Numbered from the stretch's first letter, positions 7,409 to 16,395 are shown. The stretch: 30,120 bases of DNA from JBPCNH01 sp051001455 (GCA_051001455.1 JBPCNH010000021.1:1-30120), one strand, 5' to 3'. Numbers and translations: made by a program. Notes: generated by a model from the sequence alone, not told the origin.

Positions 7409-10225
7409 CTAGTTCTCTGCTGCGACAGCCTCCACGTCGGGCTTGCGTTCTTCTGCGAGCGGAAGCCTCACGAAGAAGGTCGTCCCCCGGTCGGGGGCGC
7501 TTTCAGCCCTGATCTCGCCATTGTGCGCCTCGATGATGCGCTGGACGAAGGCCAGGCCCAGGCCCAGACCCCCATAGGTCCTCGTCTCAGACCCATCCAA
7601 TTGTTGGAAATCAGAGAAGATCTTCGGAAGGTCCTCTTCCGAGATACCGATCCCCTGGTCTGCTACGGAGACCTCGACGCTGCTCTGAGAGTCCGTGCCG
7701 TTCGTCCGCATAGCCGCAGCAAGGCGGACGGCGCCTCCCTGAGGCGAGAACTTCACGGCGTTGTCGACGATCTCTTCCAAAGAGCGCTTGAGGAGACGCT
7801 CATCGCCGACCACCTCGATCTGTTCTGCCGGGAGATCGGCGACGAATTCGTGTTTCGGCGCCCGCACTTTCCAGCGCTCGATCAAGGCGGTCAGCATGAT
7901 GCTCAGATCCACCGGCGTCGTCTTCGGAGCCATCCGTCCGGCTTCCATGGCGGAGAAGTCAACCAGCAATTCGACGATGCGCTCGAGTCGGGCCGTCGAT
8001 TCGAGGATGCCGGCGACGAATTGCTTGACCTTCTCAGGAGGCACTTCCTTACGTTGCAAGATCTCGGCATAACCTTTGATCGGAGTAAGAGGTGTTCGCA
8101 ACTCATGCGAGATATTCGAGAGGAATTCGGTCTTCATCCGCTCGACCTCCCTCTCTCGTGACATGTCGCGGATGACGGCGACCGCGCCGGTGACATCGCC
8201 CTCGTCGTTACGAAGGACGGCACTCGTGATGGCTACCGGCAGGGGGTCACCCTTATCCCGCTTCAAGAAGATGTCTCCAACCGAACCTGCGGCGAGTGCG
8301 GCTATCGGCAACCCGACCGGTTCGCCTTTCGAGTCACGCGCTCGTAGGACATCTTCGATCGGACGCCCCATGGCGACCTCGGCAGTCATGCCGGTCAGAT
8401 GCTCGGCCTCCCGGTTAAAGGCAAGGATGTTCCTCTCCTTGTCGACGGCGACCAGGCCGTCGGCCATCGAAGCGATGATGGTCTCTATGCGGGCGCGTAG
8501 ATCGTGTTCTTCACGCGCGGCTTGTCGAAGATCATTCGTCATCTTGAAGAGTGAGGCGGTCATCTCATTGAAGGTCTCGCCCAAGCGCCCGACCTCGTCT
8601 GTCCCGGCGACCTCCGCTTGAGCAGTCAGGTCCCCCTCGCGCACCGCGCCGACGGTTGCCGTCAGCCTCTGGATCGGCCGGGTGATCCTTCGCCCTCCGA
8701 GATACGCAAGGACCAGGGCGATCGCGCCCACCAACATGGAGGCTACGAACAGGATCCTGGTCACGCCCTGACGCGTGTCCGAAACGAGATTCGTCGGAGA
8801 GGAGATGACCAGCGTTCCGAAGCGCCTCGGACCGCCTTCGATGTTGGCGAAGCCGTTCAGATAGGAAGTCTGCCCCAGCAGCTGTTGCGCCGAAGCCCGA
8901 GCATTGCCACCCAGCCGGAGTCGCGTGCGAAGCTCTGCAGGGATGACCAGTGACTCCTGGTGCTGCGCGGGCAGCGTCGATACTGCTGCTTCTCCATCGA
9001 TCAGGAGCGACGCGAACGTCGGCGGCACCGATAGCGCCTCCATGAACAATGCGTCCACGAAACGGCCGATGATGACGTAGCCGACGGTCGAATCGCCGTC
9101 CATGACCCGGGCCGCGCCGATCAGGGCCATCTTGGTGGAGGATATCTTGGCTGCGCTCGCCGAAACGGGTGCGGTCCCCTTCCTCACCTCCTTGACCACG
9201 GGCGTTCCCATGATCTTGATCACATCTTCCTCGCCGAGCCGAGTGCGCCGAGACTCGCCGTTGCGCGAGAACACGAACGGGCCCCTCCCGGCCACCCCCT
9301 GAGGCGCGTCCACCGGATCCACGATGATGAACCCGAAGTTGGCGAGATCCTCATCTACCAGTGCAGATCGGCGTATGCCGCGGGCGAGGTCTCGTGGGTT
9401 GGTCCCATCTGCCATGCGTGTCGGGATCTCCGGAGCCTTCTGGGCAAGGTTCGTAACCGTGTTCTTGAGGCGTGCGGTCTCGATATCGAGGGTCCGGACG
9501 CCGTTGGCGGCTTGTGCCTGGATGCGGTTGAGATCTTCGGTCTGCACGCTAGAGGAGATAACCCCGGTGAGGGTTGTCGACAGCGCCAGGATCACTACTA
9601 CGAGAAGAGCTCCGAATGAGGCGACGAACCGGGTGCGGATACTGGACTTCACCGCGCTCCACATCCACGACGCGAGAAGGATGAAGCCGAGGAACTTGGC
9701 CAGGTGGGCGCCCAAGGCGTACCGGTCTACGACGCCGGCTCCGAAGATCTCTTGCGGGGCCATGGAAGTAAGGACCTCGTCCGTCGCGAGCAGCAGCATC
9801 GCACCGGCGAGGCGGCCATAGTGCCCGGTCTCTTCTCGCCGCGCCATGGAGATGGCGGCGGCGGCTACTAGCAGCGCAACGGCGGCGGGAGCGAGCAGGA
9901 GTGGCTCATTGAGCTCGAACCCTGCTACAACGATCGCCGCGCCCGGCCTGAGTGCACCCGCTACTCCGATGAGGATGAGCGCGTAGCCGAGCGCCCTTCC
10001 CGCGGCCAGCAGAGGATCGCCGTCCAGAGGGAAGAACGCAGCGCCATGAGCAACCTGAGCGGCTCCAAGGAACCCGAGTCCCAGAACCACGTAGACCCGG
10101 TTCGAGGCAGGGCCGGGCACGAGGTCGGGACGGGACAGCACGAGTAAGGCACCCCCGGCCGTAACCAGGAAGCCCAAGAACTCGATAGTGAAATGGAGCG
10201 GAACCGTCAGAACGCTCTCGAACAT
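7409..10225 (-). CDS. Membrane sensor histidine kinase (7-8 TM, sensor domain, HAMP, PAS, HisKA, HATPase)
   Basis: A kinase of 938 residues from ATG 10225; a GTG at 10243 would add six residues. Order: a hydrophobic N-terminal half with several membrane helices (to about 195), another helix (205-225), an extracytoplasmic sensor region of Cache type (about 235-485), a membrane helix (490-512), HAMP (513-565), PAS (575-690), HisKA with phospho-accepting His707 in SNISHELRTPLTPIKGY, and HATPase with N box (EEIVDNAVKFSP), G1 (DQGIGI) and GGLGLGLAFV. It has no receiver of its own, so it probably phosphorylates the downstream CheY-like protein. ATG 10225 is preferred because GACTAT lies exactly 6 nt upstream. 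The ligand is unknown. Confidence 0.93.
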   Translation of the reverse strand: MFESVLTVPLHFTIEFLGFLVTAGGALLVLSRPDLVPGPASNRVYVVLGLGFLGAAQVAHGAAFFPLDGDPLLAAGRALGYALILIGVAGALRPGAAIVVAGFELNEPLLLAPAAVALLVAAAAISMARREETGHYGRLAGAMLLLATDEVLTSMAPQEIFGAGVVDRYALGAHLAKFLGFILLASWMWSAVKSSIRTRFVASFGALLVVVILALSTTLTGVISSSVQTEDLNRIQAQAANGVRTLDIETARLKNTVTNLAQKAPEIPTRMADGTNPRDLARGIRRSALVDEDLANFGFIIVDPVDAPQGVAGRGPFVFSRNGESRRTRLGEEDVIKIMGTPVVKEVRKGTAPVSASAAKISSTKMALIGAARVMDGDSTVGYVIIGRFVDALFMEALSVPPTFASLLIDGEAAVSTLPAQHQESLVIPAELRTRLRLGGNARASAQQLLGQTSYLNGFANIEGGPRRFGTLVISSPTNLVSDTRQGVTRILFVASMLVGAIALVLAYLGGRRITRPIQRLTATVGAVREGDLTAQAEVAGTDEVGRLGETFNEMTASLFKMTNDLRQAAREEHDLRARIETIIASMADGLVAVDKERNILAFNREAEHLTGMTAEVAMGRPIEDVLRARDSKGEPVGLPIAALAAGSVGDIFLKRDKGDPLPVAITSAVLRNDEGDVTGAVAVIRDMSREREVERMKTEFLSNISHELRTPLTPIKGYAEILQRKEVPPEKVKQFVAGILESTARLERIVELLVDFSAMEAGRMAPKTTPVDLSIMLTALIERWKVRAPKHEFVADLPAEQIEVVGDERLLKRSLEEIVDNAVKFSPQGGAVRLAAAMRTNGTDSQSSVEVSVADQGIGISEEDLPKIFSDFQQLDGSETRTYGGLGLGLAFVQRIIEAHNGEIRAESAPDRGTTFFVRLPLAEERKPDVEAVAAEN

Positions 10226-10231
10226 CACCCC

Positions 10232-10237
10232 ATAGTC
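10232..10237 (-). promoter_or_regulatory. Possible -10 element of the histidine kinase gene
   Basis: GACTAT, then GGGGTG, then ATG 10225. The key A at -11 and T at -7 are kept, but the first base is G, so support is weaker than for the TANNNT boxes. Confidence 0.35.
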
Positions 10238-10255
10238 TCCCACGGGTGCCCAGCG

Positions 10256-11308
10256 TCAGCCTTGTTCCAGGCCTTCCAGGAACCGGAGAGCCTCAGAAAA
10301 GGTCGATACCTTGACGACCTCGATATCGTCGGCAGCGGCCGTGGCCGCCTCGTAATTCGCCGCCGGCGAGAGGAATATCTCGGCGCCCTCGCTCTCAGCG
10401 CCTGCGACCTTCTGCTCGATGCCGCCGATAGCTCCGATCGCTCCATCACAGGCGATCGTTCCGGTCCCCGCGATGCTGCGTCCGCCGGTTACGTCATCGG
10501 GAGTAAGACGGTCGTATAGAGCGAGCGAGAGCATCAGGCCCGCCGAGGGACCGGCGACGTCTCCGGTCTTGAACTCGACATCTACTCCGGGGTCGAATTC
10601 CCGATTCACATCCGCCATGAAGATGCCGATGAGGGCAACGTCGGGATCCTGAGGGTTCGGGATCGTGCCCACTGTGACGGTCTTCACGGATCCGTTACGT
10701 CGCACGGTCACCTCGACACGCTCGCCGGGCTCCTTGCTCTTGATCCGCCGTCCCACGTCGCAGGTCGTAGACACGTCCTGACCATCGACCTTCAAGATCA
10801 CGTCCCCCTTGCGGAGGACCTCCGCCGCGGGGGTCTCGGGAGCGACCTCCTGGATACGAGCGCCGTCACCGGTTGGGCTGCCCAAGCCCAAAGCGGAAAA
10901 AGCAACCTCTTCAGCCGCCGCCTTCGACATCCTCATCTCTTCGATCTGTTGTTTCTCGACCTCCGAGAAAGGTCGGCCACCCGTCACCGCTTCCTTCATC
11001 ACGATGTCGGTCGTGGGATCGAATAGTGCCCCCGCCCAGTCCACGAGGGTGACGTGGATGTCGAGCGACACCGTGGTCATAAAGAGCGAGCCCTCTGATG
11101 AATAGATCTCGGCGCCTGATACTTCAACCAGCTTCTCCACGTCCCGAACCGGGCCGGGGACGTATGCATAGAAGATCGGGATCGGCACAAGCATCGCTGC
11201 CGAGATGACCGCCCCCACCAATAGGACGGCTACGACGCGGCGGATCCACGAAGGTGGCTTGACGGCCTCGATGCCTAGGGGGTCGGGTAGGTCGGACTCA
11301 CGATGCAT
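10256..11308 (-). CDS. YlbL-family PDZ/Lon-type serine protease
   Basis: A 350-residue membrane-anchored protease: short cytoplasmic N-terminus, one membrane helix (about 24-47), a spacer domain, PDZ (about 145-205; GARIQEVAPETPAAEVLRKGDVI) and a C-terminal Lon-type domain. The Ser-Lys dyad is present: S255 in GDVAGPSAGL and K300 in IGGIEQKVAG. Bacillus YlbL and the mycobacterial Rv3194c protein share this design; the family handles envelope proteins, but substrates are mostly unknown. A TAGGCT box sits 6 nt before ATG, so the mRNA is likely leaderless. The kinase gene follows after 30 nt. Neighbouring UPF0182 and DUF2342 genes reproduce a known actinobacterial grouping. Confidence 0.94.
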   Translation of the reverse strand: MHRESDLPDPLGIEAVKPPSWIRRVVAVLLVGAVISAAMLVPIPIFYAYVPGPVRDVEKLVEVSGAEIYSSEGSLFMTTVSLDIHVTLVDWAGALFDPTTDIVMKEAVTGGRPFSEVEKQQIEEMRMSKAAAEEVAFSALGLGSPTGDGARIQEVAPETPAAEVLRKGDVILKVDGQDVSTTCDVGRRIKSKEPGERVEVTVRRNGSVKTVTVGTIPNPQDPDVALIGIFMADVNREFDPGVDVEFKTGDVAGPSAGLMLSLALYDRLTPDDVTGGRSIAGTGTIACDGAIGAIGGIEQKVAGAESEGAEIFLSPAANYEAATAAADDIEVVKVSTFSEALRFLEGLEQG

Positions 11309-11314
11309 CTCGGC

Positions 11315-11320
11315 AGCCTA
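11315..11320 (-). promoter_or_regulatory. -10 element, leaderless PDZ-protease transcript
   Basis: TAGGCT, then GCCGAG, then ATG 11308. No Shine-Dalgarno. Confidence 0.55.
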
Positions 11321-11341
11321 CGTAGGCGCAGGCGATATCGG

Positions 11342-12346
11342 TCAGCGACCGCTGTGGAGAAGGACCGACCGAGCGCTGTCGAAAGCCTCGAGACATTTTC
11401 CGGCCCCGAGAACCACAGCTTCGAGCGGTTGCTCGGTCACGTGCACGGGCACTTCGGCCTCTTGCGAAAGGAGCATGTCGAGTCCCTTCAGCATGGCCCC
11501 TCCCCCGGTGAGAGTGATGCCGTTGTTCAGAACGTCTTGAACGAGATCGGGAGGCGAGCTCCCGAGGCATTCGACGACGGCGGTGACGATCGCACGAACT
11601 TGCTCGTTGATAGCCTCGCGGATCTCCTCGGACGTGATCAATACGTTCTTGGGGAGCCCGGTCGCCAGATCCCGACCGCGCAATTCGGCCTTTTCCTCCG
11701 TCGCCAACGGGAAAGCCGAGCCGATCGCCATCTTGATGCGCTCGGCCGTCCGCTCGCCGATCGCTACGGTGTACTCGCGGCGAACGTAGTTCTGGATGGC
11801 ACCGTCGAGGTCGAATCCGCCGACCCTGGTTGCGGTATTGGTGACGATGCCTCCCATCGAGATCAGTGCCACTTCACTCGTGCCACCGCCCACGTCCACG
11901 ACGAGGTTGCCGAGCGGCTCGTGGATCGGAAGACCGGCGCCGATCGCGGCCGCGATCGGCTCCTCGATAAGGAAGCAGGACCTAGCCCCAGCCGATAGCG
12001 TCGCCTCTTCTACGGCTCGCCGCTCTACCTCGGTAAGTGCGCTGGCGACACTGATGAGGACGCGCGGCCGTGAGAAGCGTGAGACCCCTGATCGCTCGAG
12101 GATCAAGCGGATCAGCTTCTGGGTGATATCGAAATCAGAGATGGCTCCCGAACGCAACGGACGTACCGCCACGATGTAACCCGGCGTGCGACCGATCATC
12201 TGCCAGGCTTCGTCGCCCATAGCTAGGACGGCTCCGGTCTCCTTGTTCAGAGCAAGAACGGACGGCTCAGCAAAAAGGATGCCTTTCTGACGCTGATAAA
12301 CGAGCGTGTTAGCCGTTCCGAGATCGATCGCTATGTCACGCGCCAC
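11342..12346 (-). CDS. mreB: Rod-shape actin homologue MreB
   Basis: A 334-residue bacterial actin. The phosphate-1 loop is IAIDLGTANTLVY at the N-terminus, then the conserved AVRPLRSGAISDFDITQKLI, the phosphate-2 loop NLVVDVGGGTSEVALIS, and the adenosine loop GGGAMLKGLDMLL near the C-terminus. MreB polymerises under the membrane and guides side-wall peptidoglycan synthesis. The start is GTG with a weak GGAAG upstream. The usual partners mreC and mreD are not adjacent; a small membrane protein gene precedes it. Many actinobacteria grow from the pole without MreB, so its presence suggests a lineage that elongates laterally or uses it for sporulation-like morphogenesis. Confidence 0.96.
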   Translation of the reverse strand: MARDIAIDLGTANTLVYQRQKGILFAEPSVLALNKETGAVLAMGDEAWQMIGRTPGYIVAVRPLRSGAISDFDITQKLIRLILERSGVSRFSRPRVLISVASALTEVERRAVEEATLSAGARSCFLIEEPIAAAIGAGLPIHEPLGNLVVDVGGGTSEVALISMGGIVTNTATRVGGFDLDGAIQNYVRREYTVAIGERTAERIKMAIGSAFPLATEEKAELRGRDLATGLPKNVLITSEEIREAINEQVRAIVTAVVECLGSSPPDLVQDVLNNGITLTGGGAMLKGLDMLLSQEAEVPVHVTEQPLEAVVLGAGKCLEAFDSARSVLLHSGR

Positions 12347-12370
12347 GTTGTCTTCCGGTATCCGTTAGAG

Positions 12371-12652
12371 CTAGCGCGCGGAAGCGCTCATGGCGCGGCG
12401 GCGTGCCTCGATACGACGCTTGGCAGCAGCGCGTCGCTCGGGTTCGAGAGCAGCATGGCCGCGCCGCGAGGGAGGCCGCATGCCGTGACTCGGGACGGAG
12501 CGTGGTAGACGGACCGGGCGGACCGAGATCTTCTCGAGGCTGTCCTGGAAGTTGTGGACGGTCGAAAGATGGGCTTGGGCTCGTCGCTGGGCGATCCAAA
12601 GTCGAAGGATGGCCGCGCTCGCGAGCACGACTAGAAAGATCAGATATGTCAC
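12371..12652 (-). CDS. Small single-pass membrane protein with basic tail
   Basis: A 93-residue protein starting with GTG, preceded by AGGAG at a good distance. It has one N-terminal membrane helix (YLIFLVVLASAAILRLWIA), a middle segment (AHLSTVHNFQDSLEKI) that looks amphipathic, and a strongly basic tail (about residues 60-93, RRAAAKRRIEARRR) that would lie in the cytoplasm. I do not recognise a named family, although similar short proteins occur in actinobacteria. Located 24 nt upstream of mreB on the same strand, it may be co-transcribed with it, and a shape or membrane-anchoring role is possible but speculative. Confidence 0.7.
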   Translation of the reverse strand: MTYLIFLVVLASAAILRLWIAQRRAQAHLSTVHNFQDSLEKISVRPVRLPRSVPSHGMRPPSRRGHAALEPERRAAAKRRIEARRRAMSASAR

Positions 12653-12736
12653 TCAAGTACTCCTGTCACTGCTTATCTCTGCTTCAAGGCGGCGCGATGG
12701 TATCGGCACGGCCCTACCGGCGGTCGCCCCAGGCTA

Positions 12737-13822
12737 TCAGACACCGGCCTTAGGGCGGCTTGCCTTGCGGATCCGGCTCAATGCCACGAGTCCTCCCGCC
12801 ACCCCGACCCCAGCGGCCACGCCGGCTCGCACCTGGCCTCGGGACATCCGGACGGTCCCCAGCCGCACCTTGTCCTGCGCTACAGCAACGGCCTGCGACA
12901 GCGCATCGAGGTTGGAATATTCGCATCTGAATCCGGCAGCGCTCAGCTTCCCGGTAGATAGCACCCAGGGGTGCATGACGTAATGGAGCATCCCGGCCGG
13001 TGCTTCGGCCAGACCCATTTCCCAGAGACGTTCTTGAAGGGAGAAGGCGATCGGCTCCGGCAGTTTCACGGTTCGCTTTCCCACCGCCGCCAAGATCTCC
13101 TCCTGCTCTAGCCAACCTTCGGGAGCGAGGTTGTAGGGGCCGTCCAGGTCCTCGAATACGGAGAAGCAGACACCGCGCGCCACATCCTCCTCGTGGACGA
13201 ACTGCATAGGGGGGTCGTATCCCTGGATCCCGAGCAGAACGGGGGTCTCGAGGAAGTGGGACCACGCGTTGTCCACGTTGGGACCGAAAACGATGGCCGG
13301 CCGCAGGGTGACGAAACGAACATCCGGATATTCGGAGCGGAACTCGCGCACGACGTACTCGACCTCGAGTTTGTGCGCCGGATAGGAGAAGTCGAGATTC
13401 GCTCGCAGAGGCGACTCCTCGTCGAGCGGCACATCGTTGTTCGGGTGAGCCCCGTAAGCAGTACCTGAAGAGGTGTAAACGATCTTCTTGACGCCCGCCG
13501 CGCCGGCGCAACGAAAAACGTTCTGACTTCCGTTCACGTTGACGTCCCGCATCTCGGTCTCGTCCTTGATCGGATCCATGATGAATGCGAGATGGATGAC
13601 GACGTCGGTCCCTTGGAAACGGCTCTCAAGGGTTCTGTTGCGGACGTCCACGGAGTCGTACACATAATCGGGGTGCTCGAAACCCGGCGTCGGTGACTGA
13701 TCGAACCCAAGAACGCGGTCCACCCGATCGTCCGCACACAGCATCTTTGCCACCTGGGTACCCAGGTATCCCGCCGCGCCCGTGATCGCCACGGTCAGGC
13801 CTTTTCTGGTGCGTTTTGCCAT
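12737..13822 (-). CDS. NAD(P)-dependent epimerase/dehydratase (extended SDR)
   Basis: A 361-residue extended short-chain dehydrogenase. The Rossmann motif GAAGYLG is at residues 15-21, the acidic NAD-selecting residue D41 follows the second strand (VLGFDQSP), and the catalytic set is visible as S118/S119 (YTSSGTAYG) with Y147 and K151 (SYPAHK). Members act on nucleotide sugars or steroid-like substrates; nothing here fixes the substrate. The C-terminus has a glycine-rich hydrophobic stretch (GVAAGVGVAGGLVAL), possibly a membrane anchor. A TACGCT box ends 6 nt before ATG, so the mRNA is probably leaderless and divergent from the DUF2342 gene 39 bp away. Confidence 0.9.
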   Translation of the reverse strand: MAKRTRKGLTVAITGAAGYLGTQVAKMLCADDRVDRVLGFDQSPTPGFEHPDYVYDSVDVRNRTLESRFQGTDVVIHLAFIMDPIKDETEMRDVNVNGSQNVFRCAGAAGVKKIVYTSSGTAYGAHPNNDVPLDEESPLRANLDFSYPAHKLEVEYVVREFRSEYPDVRFVTLRPAIVFGPNVDNAWSHFLETPVLLGIQGYDPPMQFVHEEDVARGVCFSVFEDLDGPYNLAPEGWLEQEEILAAVGKRTVKLPEPIAFSLQERLWEMGLAEAPAGMLHYVMHPWVLSTGKLSAAGFRCEYSNLDALSQAVAVAQDKVRLGTVRMSRGQVRAGVAAGVGVAGGLVALSRIRKASRPKAGV

Positions 13823-13828
13823 AGGTCC

Positions 13829-13834
13829 AGCGTA
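13829..13834 (-). promoter_or_regulatory. -10 element, leaderless epimerase transcript
   Basis: TACGCT, then GGACCT, then ATG 13822 on the minus strand. The divergent box for the DUF2342 gene is 15 bp away. Confidence 0.5.
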
Positions 13835-13849
13835 ACCTCAAGCGTAGGC

Positions 13850-13855
13850 GACAAT
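13850..13855 (+). promoter_or_regulatory. -10-like element of the DUF2342 gene
   Basis: GACAAT, then CGGCTC, then ATG 13862. A at -11 and T at -7 fit; the first base does not. Confidence 0.4.
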
Positions 13856-13861
13856 CGGCTC

Positions 13862-14992
13862 ATGACCGATCAGCCGTTCGGCGACATCCCTTTCTTCCGG
13901 GAACTGCAGAAGCTTCTGTCATCTTCTAGCGGACCCGTGAACCTCGAGATCGCCCGCCAGGTTGCCGCAGCCGTTGCATCGCAGAGCCACGACGGTTATC
14001 CCGGGCCCGACGACCAACAACGCTACGCCGAACATGTCCGCAGCGCCGAGTTGGTACTGGCGGGATACACGAGGCTGATCGTCGAGGAACCCGCGGGGGC
14101 AAGAGTTGTCAACCGGCGCGAGTGGGTGGATCTAGCTCTTCCCGGGTGGTCGTGGGTTCTCGATAGCGTGGCGACGACCTTCAACAGAACGCTCACCGAT
14201 CAGGCTCCGGAGGAAGCGGCGACAGGACTCGGGTCGATGATGGAACAGGTCATGCCTCTGATGATGGGCCTGCAAGCCGGCAGTCTCATCGGGCATCTAT
14301 CGAACGACGCTCTCGCCAGTTACGACCTCCCCCTTCCTCCATTCGACGACCGGCTGATCCTGGTGTTGCCGAACGCCGCCGCGATCGCTTCGGACTATCA
14401 GTTCGAAGTCGCGGAATTCGAAAGGTGGATCGCTTTGCGAGAAACGGCGCACCATCTCGTGACGCGCTCTGCCACGTGGACGACCACCTATCACCGCAGC
14501 CTTATCGGTGAGCTCATCGAGTCGATCGACATCGATCTGGGAGACATCGAGAACCGCCTCGTCGAGTTACAGAGCGGCGGGCTAGAAGGCCTGACGGGAT
14601 CCCCGGATACGGAGCTTCTCCCTGTCGTGCCCACCGAGCGTCACAGTGCAGCGCTCGCCAGGTTGCGCGCCTTCGTGTCGGTGTTCCACGGTTATGCGAG
14701 GCACGCCTCTTCAGCGGTCGCCGACGAGCTGATCCCGGGAGCCGCCAAGATCGATGAGGGGATGGTGCGACAAGCGGCGGTTCCGAGCGAGGGCAAGCGC
14801 GCACTTGGGAGCCTCCTCGGACTGACTCTCGATAGATCGGTGCAAGAGGCCGGTGCGACCTTTTGCGCGGCAGTCGTAAGTCTGCGCGGGATGCAAGAGC
14901 TCAACCGAGTGTGGGCAGCTCCGGATAACCTCCCTACACCGGCCGAGATCAAAGATCCTTTCACCTGGATGGAGCGAGTACTCGACCGATAG
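13862..14992 (+). CDS. DUF2342/zincin_2-like protein with a lost HExxH motif (probable pseudo-metalloprotease)
   Basis: A 376-residue protein related to the DUF2342 family, which actinobacteria carry beside UPF0182 and PDZ genes and which databases call zinc-dependent metalloprotease or F420-biosynthesis-associated protein. The overall pattern fits, including the C-terminal region (GSLLGLTLDRSVQEAGATFCAAVVSLRGMQELNRVWAAPDNLPTPAEIKDPFTW). At the expected HExxH zinc site the sequence is R193-E-T-A-H197, so the first ligand is gone; a later segment (VFHGYARHASSAV) also departs from the family form as I recall it. It is probably catalytically inactive and may have a binding role. There is no signal peptide. 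It lies 10 nt before the LarA-like gene. Confidence 0.8.
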   Translation: MTDQPFGDIPFFRELQKLLSSSSGPVNLEIARQVAAAVASQSHDGYPGPDDQQRYAEHVRSAELVLAGYTRLIVEEPAGARVVNRREWVDLALPGWSWVLDSVATTFNRTLTDQAPEEAATGLGSMMEQVMPLMMGLQAGSLIGHLSNDALASYDLPLPPFDDRLILVLPNAAAIASDYQFEVAEFERWIALRETAHHLVTRSATWTTTYHRSLIGELIESIDIDLGDIENRLVELQSGGLEGLTGSPDTELLPVVPTERHSAALARLRAFVSVFHGYARHASSAVADELIPGAAKIDEGMVRQAAVPSEGKRALGSLLGLTLDRSVQEAGATFCAAVVSLRGMQELNRVWAAPDNLPTPAEIKDPFTWMERVLDR

Positions 14993-14995
14993 GGT
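14990..14995 (+). promoter_or_regulatory. Possible -10 element of the LarA-like gene
   Basis: TAGGGT overlaps the stop codon of the upstream gene and ends 7 nt before GTG 15003, which lacks a Shine-Dalgarno. Confidence 0.35.
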
Positions 14996-15002
14996 CACCT
15001 CC

Positions 15003-16385
15003 GTGGAACTACAGATCGTTGCAGGCGGATCCTTGGTAGCGACCACGATGCCGGAGGGCACCAGCATCATCTCGCCCGGTTTCTCGCTCCCCCTCACGGT
15101 GGCCGACGACCTCGCCGCCACCGTACGACGCGCCATCGATGGACCACTCGATCGCCCCCCGCTAACCGCCCAGGTCAAGCCGGGTATGAAGGTGACGCTC
15201 GCCTTCGACGATCCCACAGTGCCTTGTTATGCCCCCGTGTGGTCGACCGCCATACCGATGATCATCGATCGCCTGAACAGGGGCGGCGTGGCGACGAAAG
15301 ACATCTCACTGGTCTGTGCCAATTCACTTCACCGACAGTTCACACTCGACGAGCTGGCGAAGATCCTCGGCGAGGACCTGGTCCGGGAACACCATGATCG
15401 TCTCGAATGTCACGACGCGGAGGATCCCCAACAGATGGTCTTGGTGGGACGAACCGCGTCCGGCTACCACGTGCAGCTGGGGAGATCCGTCACCGAGTCG
15501 GATCTCACGATCTACCTGAACTGCTCGACCATGCGGGGGTTCTCAGGCGGATGGAAGTCGGTATGCGTGGGCCTGGCCGGCTATGCCTCGATCCATCACC
15601 ACCACACACCAGACGTGATGAGCATGTCTCTCGACCGCAACCGCATGCACGAGATGCTCGATGAGATGGGCGAAGTCGTTGAGAGCGAGTTAGGGACCGA
15701 GCGCATATTCAAGATCGAGACCGTGTTGGCGAATCCCTTGGGCGTGCACGCGATGTACGGAGGCAGCGTGGCGGCGACGCGACGAGCGGTGATCGACAAG
15801 CTGAGGCATCATCAGCCGGCGCGCCGGGAGCTGATCGACGAACCGGCCGACATCGTCGTGTACGGCGTGCCCGACTGGAGTCCCTACGCGGCCTTCAGCC
15901 ATACCAATCCGATCCTCGACATCGTGTCGACGGGTCTCGGTTATCTGGGAGGCATGATCCAAGCTGTCGGTAAGCCGGGATGCACCGTGATCCTAGTCAC
16001 CCCATGTCCAGATCGCTGGAACATGAGGCACCATCCCGCGTACAAGGAGATCTGGGATGACGTCATCGCTCCGGGCATCGACCCCGACATTCTGCGCCGT
16101 GACGTCGAACCTGAGCTGGCCGCGCGTGAGGATCTGATCGACGCCTACAGGTTCCACAACGCCTTCCATCCGGTCCACGCCACGATGGCTCTCTATCCAC
16201 TCAAGCGACTACGCCATGCAGGGGAGGTCATCGTGGCAGGCGCCGAGGATCCTGCCGTCCCGGGACGCCTCGGCTTCGACAGCAGCCCCACGGTCGAAGC
16301 CGCTATGGCAACCGCCCGAGCGCACCAAGGTCCCGCTGCCACAACCGCTTTCGTCGACTACCCCATGGCCTTCAACCGCGCCTAA
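15003..16385 (+). CDS. LarA/DUF2088-family nickel-pincer racemase or epimerase
   Basis: A 460-residue member of the lactate racemase (LarA) superfamily, which uses a covalently bound nickel-pincer nucleotide to racemise or epimerise 2-hydroxy acids. Visible motifs: FDDPTVP (about 68-74, where LarA has a similar D-x-T-x-P stretch), H110 in NSLHRQFT (equivalent to the catalytic His near 108), H137 in ECHDAED, K185 in GFSGGWKSVCVGLAG (the lysine that ties the cofactor) and His198-201 (IHHHHTP, equivalent to the nickel-binding His). The catalytic outfit thus looks intact, with substrate unknown. Cofactor-making genes larB, larC and larE are not in the window. The start is GTG. It is convergent with the phosphoesterase gene. 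Confidence 0.88.
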   Translation: MELQIVAGGSLVATTMPEGTSIISPGFSLPLTVADDLAATVRRAIDGPLDRPPLTAQVKPGMKVTLAFDDPTVPCYAPVWSTAIPMIIDRLNRGGVATKDISLVCANSLHRQFTLDELAKILGEDLVREHHDRLECHDAEDPQQMVLVGRTASGYHVQLGRSVTESDLTIYLNCSTMRGFSGGWKSVCVGLAGYASIHHHHTPDVMSMSLDRNRMHEMLDEMGEVVESELGTERIFKIETVLANPLGVHAMYGGSVAATRRAVIDKLRHHQPARRELIDEPADIVVYGVPDWSPYAAFSHTNPILDIVSTGLGYLGGMIQAVGKPGCTVILVTPCPDRWNMRHHPAYKEIWDDVIAPGIDPDILRRDVEPELAAREDLIDAYRFHNAFHPVHATMALYPLKRLRHAGEVIVAGAEDPAVPGRLGFDSSPTVEAAMATARAHQGPAATTAFVDYPMAFNRA

Positions 16386-16395
16386 AAGGTCGTCC

